From the NCBI GenBank assembly GCA_024225635.1, contig JAAEMK010001255.1, positions 1 through 53,722 on the forward strand: 53,722 nt of DNA, in the 5' to 3' direction. The position numbers were made by a program, and so were the translations under genes. Below, one piece after another: positions 8,521 through 17,186 of this stretch; the stretch's first letter is position 1, and every line of letters begins with the position of its first letter. This DNA comes from Desulfobacteraceae bacterium. GTDB taxonomy: Bacteria; Desulfobacterota; Desulfobacteria; Desulfobacterales; Desulfobacteraceae. The notes beneath the pieces were generated by a model. That model searched no databases. It was not told where the DNA came from and saw only the letters and a program-made list of their open reading frames with translations.

Positions 8521-10491
8521 ATGCCTGACAAAAAGACCATCACTTCCGTGAGCCTTGAAAACCGTGTTTTCCCCGTGCCTGATTCCTTCCGGAAAAAGGC
8601 ATACTTCAAATCCATGGACGAGTACAAGAAAATGTGGAAGGAGTCCGTGGAGGACCCCGCAGGATTCTGGGGCAAAATCGCCGATGAATTCGTCTGGGAA
8701 AAGAAATGGGACAAAGTCTGCGACTGGGATTACAAGAAAGCCTACATTCGCTGGTTCGAGGGCGGCAAGACCAACATCACCCTGAACGCCCTGGATCGTC
8801 ACCTGGAGACCCGCAGTGACCAGAAGGCCATCATCTGGGAAGGCAACGAACCCGGCGAAGAAAAGACCTACACCTACAAAGAGCTGCACGCTGAAGTCTG
8901 CACCGCTGCCAACGCTTTGAAAGAACTGGGCGTCAAGAAGGGCGACCGCATCGCCATTTACATGCCCATGGTTCCCGAGCTGGCTATCGCTATGCTGGCC
9001 AGCGCCCGCATCGGCGCCGTCCACTGCATCGTCTTCGGCGGTTTCTCCGCAGAAGCCCTGCGCGACCGCATCATGGACTCTTCCTCCACCGTGCTGATTA
9101 CAACCGACGGCGTATGGCGCGGCAAAAAGGCCGTTCCCCTGAAGGGCAACGCTGACGCAGCCATGCAAATGTGTGAAAAAGCCGGCCAGCCGGTCAACTC
9201 CTGCCTCGTCTACAAGCGCACCGGCGCGGAGATCAGCATGAAGGACGGACGCGACATCTGGTGGTCCGATGCCATGGCCGGCAAGAGCGCCCACTGCCCG
9301 GCAGAGATCATGGACGCGGAAGATCCTCTGTTCATACTCTACACCTCCGGTTCCACCGGCAAGCCCAAGGGCGTCATGCACACCGTCGGCGGCTACATGA
9401 TCTACACCGCCACGACCTTCAAGTACGTCTTTGATTATCACGATGGCGACATCTACTGGTGCACCGCTGACATCGGCTGGGTAACAGGCCACAGCTACAT
9501 CGTCTACGGCCCGCTGGCCAATGGCGCCACCAGCGTCATGTTCGAAGGCGTGCCCAACTATCCCGAACCGGACCGCTTCTGGCAGATCTGCGAAAAGTAC
9601 AAGGTCAACATCTTCTACACCGCCCCCACCGCCATTCGCGCCATTGCGAAGGAAGGCGACGACTGGGTCAAGAAGCATGACCTCTCCAGCCTGCAGCTTC
9701 TGGGTACAGTCGGCGAGCCGATCAATCCCGATGCCTGGACCTGGTACCACGACCTGGTCGGCGGCGGCAACTGCCCCATCGTCGACACCTGGTGGCAGAC
9801 AGAGACCGGCGGCATCCTGATCAGCCCGCTTCCCGGCGTGACTGACATCAAGCCCGGCAGCGCCACGATTCCGTTCTTCGGCGTCAAGCCCGCAGTTATC
9901 CGCGAAGACGGCAGCGAATGCGACGTGAACGAAGGCGGCTACCTGGTGATTCGCCAGCCGTGGCCCGGCCAGATGCGCGGCGTGTACAACCAGCCCGAAC
10001 GCTTCTTCGAAACCTACTTCACCCAGTTTGAAGACAACTACTTCACCGGTGACGGCGCACGTTACGATGACGACGGTTACTTCTGGCTCATGGGCCGCGT
10101 GGATGACGTGATCAACGTCTCCGGCCACCGCATGGGCACCGCCGAAGTGGAAAGCGCTCTCGTTTCCCACCCGAACGTCGCTGAAGCCGCCGTGGTCGGA
10201 TTCCCCCACGAGGTCAAGGGCCAGGGCATCTACGCCTACGTGACCGTGAACACGGGCGTCGAGCAGACCGAGGAACTCAAGAAGGAACTTGTCAAGCACG
10301 TGCGTAAGGAGATCGGTCCCATCGCCACGCCGGACAAGATTCACTACGCCGACTCGCTGCCCAAGACGCGCTCCGGCAAGATCATGAGGCGCATCCTCAA
10401 AAGAATCGCCGCCAACGACGTCGAGAACATGGGCGACACCTCCACACTGGCCGATCCGTCAGTGGTGGACACGCTCATCGCGAGCAGGTGA
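8521..10491 (+). CDS. acs: Acetyl-CoA synthetase (AMP-forming)
   Basis: A 656-residue enzyme activating acetate to acetyl-CoA through acetyl-AMP. Visible motifs: the phosphate loop YTSGSTGKPKGVMH, the adenylate-binding DTWWQTETGG, the hinge region YFTGDGARYDDDGYFWLMGR and the C-terminal PKTRSGKIMRR, whose K620 is the lysine known to be acetylated in Acs enzymes. ATG 8521 follows GGGGAGAGTGTC. From about codon 75 onward arginine is mostly CGC/CGT and codon use looks unlike the CGG-rich neighbours, hinting at transfer or recombination. The last codons and the stop fall in an AOR-like sequence. AcuC- and AcuB-like proteins, which in Bacillus control Acs, are encoded at 24.9-26.7 kb. Confidence 0.95.
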   Translation: MPDKKTITSVSLENRVFPVPDSFRKKAYFKSMDEYKKMWKESVEDPAGFWGKIADEFVWEKKWDKVCDWDYKKAYIRWFEGGKTNITLNALDRHLETRSDQKAIIWEGNEPGEEKTYTYKELHAEVCTAANALKELGVKKGDRIAIYMPMVPELAIAMLASARIGAVHCIVFGGFSAEALRDRIMDSSSTVLITTDGVWRGKKAVPLKGNADAAMQMCEKAGQPVNSCLVYKRTGAEISMKDGRDIWWSDAMAGKSAHCPAEIMDAEDPLFILYTSGSTGKPKGVMHTVGGYMIYTATTFKYVFDYHDGDIYWCTADIGWVTGHSYIVYGPLANGATSVMFEGVPNYPEPDRFWQICEKYKVNIFYTAPTAIRAIAKEGDDWVKKHDLSSLQLLGTVGEPINPDAWTWYHDLVGGGNCPIVDTWWQTETGGILISPLPGVTDIKPGSATIPFFGVKPAVIREDGSECDVNEGGYLVIRQPWPGQMRGVYNQPERFFETYFTQFEDNYFTGDGARYDDDGYFWLMGRVDDVINVSGHRMGTAEVESALVSHPNVAEAAVVGFPHEVKGQGIYAYVTVNTGVEQTEELKKELVKHVRKEIGPIATPDKIHYADSLPKTRSGKIMRRILKRIAANDVENMGDTSTLADPSVVDTLIASR

Positions 10492-10511
10492 AGTACCACA
10501 GCTATTCATGC
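10474..10511 (+). other. AOR-gene-like fragment at the acs 3' end
   Basis: Positions 10481-10511 match 5735-5765 inside the AOR gene at 29 of 31 bases, including an exact 19-base run CGAGCAGGTGAAGTACCAC; CTCAT before it also matches with one extra base. Read in the AOR frame the scrap gives EQVKYHSYSC, equivalent to EQVKYHCYSC before the iron-sulfur cysteines. The acs TGA is formed by this sequence. It looks like the joint left when acs was recombined next to, or into, an aor-type gene. Confidence 0.6.
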
Positions 10512-10521
10512 ATGGGGGAGC

Positions 10522-10550
10522 AGGCCGGGCGAATATCGACCGGCCTTTTC
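10522..10550 (+). terminator. Terminator after acs
   Basis: AGGCCGG (10522-10528) pairs exactly with CCGGCCT (10540-10546) around an 11-base loop and is followed by TTTC. The T-run is short, so strength is moderate. Confidence 0.6.
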
Positions 10551-10605
10551 CTGCCGAACCTGGTACAAAATTCGCATAAACCCCAACTCATCAGGACGAT
10601 TTGTT

Positions 10606-11547
10606 ATGAAAAATGATTTGAGAATCTTTTCCGGCGGATCAAATCCCGCCCTTGCCCAGGAAATATGCGACCATATCGGTATCCCCTTGAGCCCCCTTGA
10701 AACCTCACGGTTTTCCAACGACAACCTCTTTGTCCAGATCAAGGAAAGTGTCCGGGAAAAGGATGTATTCGTGGTGCAATCATTTACCCAGCCGGTGAGC
10801 GACCACATCATGGAATTGATGATCACCCTGGATGCATTGCGCAGCGCCTCTGCCAGGCGGATCACCGTGGTAATTCCCTATTATTCCTATGCCAGGTCCG
10901 ATAAGAAAGACGCCCCCCGTATTTCCATTGCCGGGCGGCTCATTGCCGATCTGCTGAAAATCGCCGGGGCGGACCGGGTACTGACCATGGATCTCCATGC
11001 AGACTCAGTTCACGGTTTTTTCAGCATTCCCGTGGATCACCTCACGGCAGGCCCCACCATCTGTGAGTATTTTGAAGACCGGCTGGATCTCTCCCGTGTG
11101 GTGGTTGTGGCCACAGATGCCGGCGGTGCTAAAAGGGCGGGACGGTTTGCCAAACGGCTGGATAGCTCCATGGCCATTATCGACAAGCGCCGTATCAGCG
11201 ATTCAAGCGTTAAGCAGGGGCTGGTTGTGGGTAATGTGAAAGGGTATGATGCCATTATCTTTGACGATGAGATTTCCACGGGCGGTACCCTGGTGTCCAC
11301 GGTAAAGACCCTGGAAAAGGCCGGGGTAAACAAGATTTATGTGGGGGCCACCCACCCCGTGCTCTGCGGCCAGGCAGCAGAAAACCTGGCATCCTCATCC
11401 ATTGCTGAAGTTGTGGTGGCAAACACCGTGGATATCCCTGAGGACAAACGGTTTTCCCAGCTGAAGGTTTTGTCCGTGGCACCGCTTTTCGCCCAGGCCA
11501 TACAGCGGATCCACACCGGGGACAGTGTAAGCGCCTTGTTTAAATAG
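10606..11547 (+). CDS. prs: Ribose-phosphate pyrophosphokinase
   Basis: A 313-residue PRPP synthase, making 5-phosphoribosyl-1-pyrophosphate from ribose-5-phosphate and ATP for nucleotide, histidine and tryptophan synthesis. Motifs: YYSYARSDKKD (ATP flexible loop), MDLHADSVHGFF (about 129-140), VVVATDAGGAKRA (pyrophosphate region) and the PRPP loop IIFDDEISTGGTL. The usual family forms are DLHxxQIQGFF and DDxIDTGGT, so this is a somewhat divergent class I enzyme. ATG 10606 has AGGA nine bases upstream. It is monocistronic, after the acs terminator. Confidence 0.9.
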   Translation: MKNDLRIFSGGSNPALAQEICDHIGIPLSPLETSRFSNDNLFVQIKESVREKDVFVVQSFTQPVSDHIMELMITLDALRSASARRITVVIPYYSYARSDKKDAPRISIAGRLIADLLKIAGADRVLTMDLHADSVHGFFSIPVDHLTAGPTICEYFEDRLDLSRVVVVATDAGGAKRAGRFAKRLDSSMAIIDKRRISDSSVKQGLVVGNVKGYDAIIFDDEISTGGTLVSTVKTLEKAGVNKIYVGATHPVLCGQAAENLASSSIAEVVVANTVDIPEDKRFSQLKVLSVAPLFAQAIQRIHTGDSVSALFK

Positions 11548-11593
11548 GCGGCAGGGGGGGGCTATGAGAGAAAGGAGTGTGTGAGGGTATTCC

Positions 11594-11643
11594 GCCACCA
11601 CCGCGCCTTTATCCTACCCTTCCCGTCATAACAAAAAGATTGT
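11594..11643. repeat. Intergenic repeat, copy 3
   Basis: GCCACCACCGCGCCTTTATC, then CTACCCTTCCCG and TCATAACAAAAAGATTGTGG. It shares the core and tail with copy 2 and the core with copy 1. Read on the minus strand, copies 1 and 3 lie in open frames that share GKGR(V/I)KARW; these short frames have no ribosome binding sites and are not called as genes. Confidence 0.5.
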
Positions 11644-11787
11644 GGACACACCGTTTCGAATTCTATATGCTCTTTGCCGAATATGCAGGGAGATCTTGAA
11701 TTGAAACAGTATATTAACAGCTTGTAATTCCGGAGGGGCACATTTGCCTTTCGACGGTGGTTGCAAAGCATTCAGGGGCAGGTGAAT

Positions 11788-12366
11788 GTGAAACGGGGTC
11801 TAAAAAAAGGCGAATGCAAAGAGCTGATAATCGCCTCGGCACAACAGTGCTTCAGCGAAAAATCGGTGGACAAAACCACCCTTACCGATGTGGCCAAGCG
11901 GGCCGGCATCAGCAAAGGGACCCTCTATTACTACTTTCCCACCAAGCATGACCTTGTATTTGATATTGCCGGTATCCACATGCTGGATATCACCGAAAAG
12001 CTGTTCGCCATGCTGGAGGATGGCCGCCCTGCCCCTTCCTGGAAGGAGATTCTGGCGGCTCTTTTTGAACGGCTCCTGGGATCAAAGACCCGAAGCCGGC
12101 TCCACCTTTACCTTATCCATGAATCCCTTTCGGGTGGACAGGCCTTGAGGGACAGGCTTGAAGCCACCTATGATAATTGGTTTCACCTCATTGAAGAGAT
12201 GTATTGCAGAATGGGAAGGAAAGAACCGTTACCCAAGGGGATCGCACGCATTTGGGTGGCAATGCTGGACGGATTGGTCATTCAGTCCGTGGCGTGTAAA
12301 AACCGGCTGGACTACAAGGCCCTTGCGGAGGTGGCCGAAGTGCTCGTGGTCAAGGGCGTCGTTTAA
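11788..12366 (+). CDS. TetR/AcrR family transcriptional regulator
   Basis: A roughly 192-residue repressor-type protein. The N-terminal DNA-binding domain is clear: IIASAQQCFSEKSVDKTTLTDVAK then AGISKGTLYYYFPTKHDLV (helix-turn-helix with the YYYF pattern). The rest is a helical ligand-binding domain ending VAEVLVVKGVV. GTG 11788 was chosen because AGGGG lies nine bases upstream; in-frame GTG 11782 and TTG 11761 are alternatives. It stands alone, downstream of prs. Its target is unknown; the TetR-like inverted repeat before acs is one candidate. Confidence 0.85.
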   Translation: MKRGLKKGECKELIIASAQQCFSEKSVDKTTLTDVAKRAGISKGTLYYYFPTKHDLVFDIAGIHMLDITEKLFAMLEDGRPAPSWKEILAALFERLLGSKTRSRLHLYLIHESLSGGQALRDRLEATYDNWFHLIEEMYCRMGRKEPLPKGIARIWVAMLDGLVIQSVACKNRLDYKALAEVAEVLVVKGVV

Positions 12367-12538
12367 CGCTTTTATAGCCCCAAATGGCAAGCCTCCTGGC
12401 CTCAATCAACCTCTAAGCCCCTCCTCATGCGATGCATCCGTAAAAGACAGGAACGAGAGAGGTCCCATAGTGCCGATGCCACTAAGTCCGAGATCACTGC
12501 CCCCGTTCCATTGGATTAACTTGACAAAAAGCGACTTC

Positions 12539-13111
12539 CTATCTGTTATTGAACCTCTTTCTTCCAAATCTTGCAAAACCGGCTATGCCGATGCCTAAAA
12601 AAATCAGTCCGGCCGGTTCGGGAATGGAATCTTTTTCTGCAATATAGCCGGTAATATTGTTGAGGTTTCCTTCGTCGTTCCATTTCCAGTTGGAGCCCCA
12701 CATGGCAAGATGCTGCTCGGATCCGGCTCCGTACGCATCATTGGGTTCTCCGCCGTTCCAATTTGTATACATACCCGTACTGCCATTATTCCAAAACTGG
12801 CCTTCACCATTTACCCACCACCAACCAGCTTCTGGCATTGGTTCGGAAATTGGCATTTGGTATCCGCCAAGCCAGTACTCTCCACCGGAAATGAGAGAAA
12901 CAATGAAAGCTTGTTCTGCCGCAGAGGTAATAGTTGCCAGATGATAATCACTACCTAAGTCAGCTATCATATCTGCCGTGGCATTATCCCAGCTTTGGTG
13001 CAAATAGGATATGACCTGATAATCGTGGCCATTGAACATAACAGCACTTGCACTCCCTGCCATGCCGACGATCAATAGTACCAGACTAATTACAATTAAA
13101 AATCTTTTCAT
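12539..13111 (-). CDS. C-type-lectin-like PEP-CTERM protein
   Basis: A 190-residue exported protein. Start ATG at 13111 follows GGAGGCGGCTAAA. Residues 1-23 form a signal peptide (MKRFLIVISLVLLIVGM, cleavage after SASA). Residues about 30-160 look like a C-type lectin domain: SWDNATADMIADLGSDYHLA, ISGGEYWLGGYQ, the WNGGEPNDAYG ligand-loop motif and NWKWND. The C-terminus is a PEP-CTERM sorting signal: IPEPAG, a hydrophobic segment, then basic GRKRFNNR, normally cut by an exosortase. The mature protein has no cysteine at all, although canonical C-type lectin domains are held by disulfides. No exosortase gene is in this window. Probable extracellular or surface role. Confidence 0.85.
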   Translation of the reverse strand: MKRFLIVISLVLLIVGMAGSASAVMFNGHDYQVISYLHQSWDNATADMIADLGSDYHLATITSAAEQAFIVSLISGGEYWLGGYQMPISEPMPEAGWWWVNGEGQFWNNGSTGMYTNWNGGEPNDAYGAGSEQHLAMWGSNWKWNDEGNLNNITGYIAEKDSIPEPAGLIFLGIGIAGFARFGRKRFNNR

Positions 13112-13542
13112 TTTAGCCGCCTCCTTCATAAAACAAAATAATAATAATACTCAAAAGTCGTCCTGAATGTTATGTATCACCTCCTTTCTTTATTTAATCG
13201 CGCATTTAACAGGGGTCATCATCTCAAATGGTTAAATAGGAACGAATCTGCCCGGATCGTCTCTTTTTCTACAAAAGGAACATAAATGTAAAAAAAATAG
13301 TGTAAACATTTTTTCAAGCATGGAGCATGCCATAAAGCAATGTCTACTCAAAACGCCTTTCCTTACAGGGTTTTAACTTTTGAGACAGCAATGATGTATA
13401 GTATATGAATTACATCATCAGTAAAAAATTATCTAAAAATGTGGAAATAATTTCACAGGAATGTGATTAGAAAGGAAATACCCGGAATAGGAACGACTCC
13501 GGTCAATGTTTATGGGAGAGGCAAAGAGCCTCTCCCCGTTGG
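13112..13542. other. AT-rich gap upstream of the PEP-CTERM gene
   Basis: No gene is seen. On the minus strand 13189-13176 reads AGAAAGGAGGTGAT, an unusually long match to the 16S rRNA anti-Shine-Dalgarno sequence, but no start codon follows at normal spacing and the PEP-CTERM start is 65 bases away. The terminator-like hairpin of the NHL gene is at 13514-13536. The rest is unremarkable AT-rich sequence. Confidence 0.4.
13514..13536 (-). terminator. Hairpin after the NHL-repeat gene
   Basis: GGGAGAGGC and GCCTCTCCC pair perfectly (9 bp) around AAAGA, seven bases past the stop of the NHL gene. On the minus strand it is followed by ATAAACATT rather than a T-run, so it may act as a weak terminator or as an RNA 3'-end stabiliser. 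Confidence 0.5.
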
Positions 13543-15783
13543 CTAATACTCATACACGTTGACCACATTGTAGGTTGCATCCGGAACATGGATGTGCCGG
13601 TTATGGGCATACATGAGATAGGGCATCCAGAGGCCGCCATTTTCCGGGATATCCTTGAAGAGAGCCTTCCCGTCAACAAACTCCAGGGTTTTTTCCTTGA
13701 TTTTAAATACTTTCAGGTATCTGTTTACCAGATCGTTGACAATGAGATGATCCCCGTCTATGCAGAGACTTGCCGGCAGGATAAAGTTGTCGTAGTGGGT
13801 GTCGATATTCTTTTCGTTGCAATACCCGCGCTTCCCATAGCTCCAGAGGGGATTGCCGTCCCCGTCGAACACCCTGATCCGGTTGTTGAACTGATCGGAG
13901 ACAAACAGCCTGCCGCCCTGATCAATGGCCACATCCGTGGGATAAAAACCTGTTTCCCCGGGGCTTTCCTCCGGTGTTTCCCCGTAGATGTTTTTGATAA
14001 AAACGACTTGGCCCGTTGGAAGAAGCTGCCATTGGGAAATCCGGTGGTTCAGGCTGTCCGCAATGAAGATTTTTCCGTCTCCGTCGATGGCGAGTCCCTG
14101 GGGCCCCATCATGGCGCCGAAGTCACCGTCCCCCCGGAATCCAAAGGGAACACCGTAGTTGATTATTTTCCCCATGGGAGTGAACTGATACATGGTGACG
14201 AGGCTCAGGGTGAAGTTGGTGACAAAGAGGATGGGGGTGCCGGGGCAGAGCTGGCCGGCCGGCGGCTTTTCCGGATGAAAGGCCGCTATCCCCACGTTGC
14301 CGGGGATATAGAATCCCTTGAGGGTCCCTCGCTCCTGCTTATATTGCCCAAGGATCTGATCGTAGGACTTGATGATCCAGTTCCCTGCGTCCACACAGTA
14401 GGCGTTGTCCTGTATCTCGTCAAGTTCCTCCTTGAAGAATGGCTTGAAAAAAGTGTCGTACCAGGTTTCGTAGATTCCCATGCCAAGGTTGCTTGCGCCA
14501 AGGAACCAGAGATAAAAGGGATTGTACCGGAGATAATCCGGCAGAAGCTCCCAATCGTTTTTTGTTGAGGGGACCTTTTCGGTCAGTCCGAGAACCGATG
14601 TGACACTGTTGAACTGGGATGCGCTTTTGTCCTTATTTTCAAGATCCCTCCGGTCTCCGAGCGCCGTGACAAGAGACGCCCGGCAGTCTCTTTCAAGGGT
14701 TGGAATTTTGACTTTAACCACCCTTGAAATAAAAGGCTCCGTGATGAAATAGGTTCCGGGTTCATCCCCCTTGCAGATCTGGTAGGGACTTGACAGGGAT
14801 GAATTTTCCAATAAAACGAACATGAAATCCGTCAGGCTGTCCGGGTTGTCCTGGTCGTGGTCCCAGCCCGGCAAAAGACCGGTGACAAAAAACTGCTTAT
14901 TGGTTGCAGGGTCATATACGGTGATGGTGTTGGCCTTTTGATCCGGTACAAAGACCTTGCCGTCGATGACGCTCACCGACCTGAGGATGTTGAGGGACCC
15001 CATCCCATCGGGATCGCCAAAGCTATGGAGCAGGATGGAGCCCTCGACGTTTTCACCTTTCAAGTTACAGCGGATGATTTCGTAGCACCCTGTGTTGGCG
15101 ATATAGAGATTGCCCTGATCGTCGGAGGCAAGTCCCTGGGGCCAGATCAAATCGTGGACATCCTTTTCACCGGGGTCCTTCACCTGCCTGAAATGACAGT
15201 CATATTTCCCATCCTCAGTGAATCTGACGCATCGGTTGAGCTGTTTGGGGTCCTCCGGGGAGTACTGGAATTCATCATTGATATAGATATATAATAATCC
15301 ATCTTCCTCCCTGACCATGGTTATGCCGTTGGGGTCGCCCAGGGGGGAAGGAAGTTTGCTGTCGGAGTCCCCTTCGCTTCCATAATCGGTCAAGCCGTCG
15401 CCATGATAGCCGAAGGATCGAATTTTCTTCATCCTGTAACCGTCACCGGACTTGGCGTAGTCAAAGAAGATCGCCCGACCGTTTCCCATGTCCGTGAGGA
15501 TCATCTGCTGCTTTTTCGGATGGTGACAGAGGTGAAAAGGAAGCAGCAGGTGAACTTCCTCCTCACCCATGGGGGCTGAGTTGATGATATGAAGAATGGT
15601 TGACAGGTCGGAATCAAGGATAAGGATCCTGTTGTTGCCGGTGTCGCAGAGCCACAGGTTCCGGAAGTTATCCAGACAGATCCCCACCGGGGAGTTGACG
15701 GTAAAATCCCGGGGCACCGGACCGGGACGGGTTTCGTTCTTAAACGCGATGTTTCCGTAGTGCTTCAGGTGTTTGATGGTCAT
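13543..15783 (-). CDS. Large NHL-repeat beta-propeller protein
   Basis: A 746-residue protein with repeated NHL-type blades: SPVGICLDNFRNLWLCDTGN, WPQGLASDDQGNLYIANTG, GPQGLAIDGDGKIFIADSLN and YPTDVAIDQGGRLFVSDQFN, spread over both halves. Such propellers bind protein, nucleic acid or ligand. Start ATG 15783 follows GGAATGGAGGCTGTT; the frame extends to 15828 but without a better site. No signal peptide is visible, so it is probably cytoplasmic. A central section (about 360-480) lacks obvious blades and contains YNPFYLWFLGASNLGMGIYE. It is not in an operon. Function unknown. Confidence 0.75.
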   Translation of the reverse strand: MTIKHLKHYGNIAFKNETRPGPVPRDFTVNSPVGICLDNFRNLWLCDTGNNRILILDSDLSTILHIINSAPMGEEEVHLLLPFHLCHHPKKQQMILTDMGNGRAIFFDYAKSGDGYRMKKIRSFGYHGDGLTDYGSEGDSDSKLPSPLGDPNGITMVREEDGLLYIYINDEFQYSPEDPKQLNRCVRFTEDGKYDCHFRQVKDPGEKDVHDLIWPQGLASDDQGNLYIANTGCYEIIRCNLKGENVEGSILLHSFGDPDGMGSLNILRSVSVIDGKVFVPDQKANTITVYDPATNKQFFVTGLLPGWDHDQDNPDSLTDFMFVLLENSSLSSPYQICKGDEPGTYFITEPFISRVVKVKIPTLERDCRASLVTALGDRRDLENKDKSASQFNSVTSVLGLTEKVPSTKNDWELLPDYLRYNPFYLWFLGASNLGMGIYETWYDTFFKPFFKEELDEIQDNAYCVDAGNWIIKSYDQILGQYKQERGTLKGFYIPGNVGIAAFHPEKPPAGQLCPGTPILFVTNFTLSLVTMYQFTPMGKIINYGVPFGFRGDGDFGAMMGPQGLAIDGDGKIFIADSLNHRISQWQLLPTGQVVFIKNIYGETPEESPGETGFYPTDVAIDQGGRLFVSDQFNNRIRVFDGDGNPLWSYGKRGYCNEKNIDTHYDNFILPASLCIDGDHLIVNDLVNRYLKVFKIKEKTLEFVDGKALFKDIPENGGLWMPYLMYAHNRHIHVPDATYNVVNVYEY

Positions 15784-16085
15784 AACAGCCTCCATTCCTT
15801 TCAGGGGATGAGTTAGTGAGCCAATCATGGCTCTCCCTTTCGTGAAGACAAGGCGTTCTCAATTTATTATTGTTGAATATCAGAGGTAAGATCCAGAAAA
15901 GGATATTACGATGAACTTGCGATGTCAACCATTGATGATGAATTTAAGAGGGAGAGGTTTAACCATGAAGCCGACTCAAATAATTCTGGATATTTTTTAC
16001 AAAGGCTGAAAAAATATCAGTGTTGGATGCACAATTCATTCCGGATCGTATTTATTAGCTGACAAAGTTACAAAGAAGATTTGGT

Positions 16086-17186
16086 ATGAGAACGTTAGAC
16101 AAACAAACAATAGAAGATATTGCATCAGGGGCTGCCTTACTTGGTTCCGGCGGCGGCGGAGATCCTTATATAGGGAAGCTGATGGCCCTTCAGGCAATAA
16201 AAAAGTACGGACCTGTTACCATGATTGATGTGGATGAAGTTCCGGACGATGCCTTTATTGTCCCTACGGCATTGATGGGGGCTCCAACAGTGCTTATCGA
16301 AAAGTTATCAAACGGTTCGGAATGCAAAAGGGCTTTCGAAGCCATGGAAAAATATTTTGGGAAAAAAATATATGCCACCATGCCCATTGAAGCAGGCGGT
16401 GTGAATTCCATGATTCCCTTAGCTGTTGCAGCCCAAATGAAAGTACCTGTTATTGACGTGGATGGCATGGGCAGGGCTTTTCCGGAGATTCAGATGGTTA
16501 CGTGCCATTTACATGGCATTCCCTCATCCCCCATGGTGGTTACGGATGAAAAAGGGAATGTGGCGGTCCTGGACACCATAAGCAACAATTGGTCAGAGAA
16601 GATTGCCAGAGCCATGACAGTAGCACAAGGAGGCTCCGTCATGGTCTGCATTTACCCTATGACCGGCAAAGACATCAAACAATGCGGGATCAGAAGGATC
16701 ATGAGCTATTCGGAAGAGATAGGAAGGGCCATAAGAGATTCGAATAAATATGATATCCCTCCTGTCAAACAGCTTTTGAACAAGATTAATGGATTTGAGC
16801 TGTTCAAAGGTAAAATTTCAGATGTATTAAGAGAAACAAAGGGTGGTTTCAACTCAGGAACCCTGAAAATAGACGGTTTAAAAGACTATAGAGGAGAAAA
16901 TTGTGAGGTAAACTTCCAAAATGAAAATTTAGTGGCAAAGAAAGGAGAAAAAATTCTTGCGACTACACCGGATCTGATTTGCCTGGTTGATTTAGAGAAC
17001 ATAACGCCCATCACTACGGATTCATTAAAATACGGAAGACGGGTTCTTGTCATCGGACTAAAATGTGATGACCAATGGAGAACAAAAAAAGGAATTGAAA
17101 CAGTAGGGCCAAGACATTTCGGTTATGACATGGATTATATTCCTATAGAAAAACGCATGAAAGGAGTTGATTCATATGATTTATAA
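16086..17186 (+). CDS. DUF917 family protein
   Basis: A 366-residue protein with the DUF917 layout: N-terminal ASGAALLGSGGGGDPYIGK, then PIEAGGVNSMIPLAVAAQ and VPVIDVDGMGRAFPEIQM, and a beta-rich C-terminal half. Members are usually paired with hydantoinase/oxoprolinase genes, as here, and their biochemical role is poorly known. The ATG follows AAAGAAGATTTGGT. The gene overlaps the next by 11 bp. Codon use (AAA, GAA, ATA, GGA) is much more AT-rich than the flanking genes, suggesting acquisition, perhaps from a Firmicute. In the 300-bp gap upstream there is a possible 14-codon leader ORF (15965-16009). Confidence 0.8.
   Translation: MRTLDKQTIEDIASGAALLGSGGGGDPYIGKLMALQAIKKYGPVTMIDVDEVPDDAFIVPTALMGAPTVLIEKLSNGSECKRAFEAMEKYFGKKIYATMPIEAGGVNSMIPLAVAAQMKVPVIDVDGMGRAFPEIQMVTCHLHGIPSSPMVVTDEKGNVAVLDTISNNWSEKIARAMTVAQGGSVMVCIYPMTGKDIKQCGIRRIMSYSEEIGRAIRDSNKYDIPPVKQLLNKINGFELFKGKISDVLRETKGGFNSGTLKIDGLKDYRGENCEVNFQNENLVAKKGEKILATTPDLICLVDLENITPITTDSLKYGRRVLVIGLKCDDQWRTKKGIETVGPRHFGYDMDYIPIEKRMKGVDSYDL

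Noticed and set aside
8425-10344. 639-codon open frame on the minus strand opposite acs
   Set aside because: Exact antisense of a well-recognised gene; composition reflects GC-rich third positions of acs, and no ribosome binding site or known domain is present.
13588-14568. 326-codon plus-strand frame inside the NHL gene
   Set aside because: Antisense shadow; the minus strand shows repeated NHL blades.
15965-16009. 14-codon ORF MKPTQIILDIFYKG before DUF917, with GGGAGAGG upstream
   Set aside because: Possible leader peptide, but no attenuator hairpin follows and the length is within chance.
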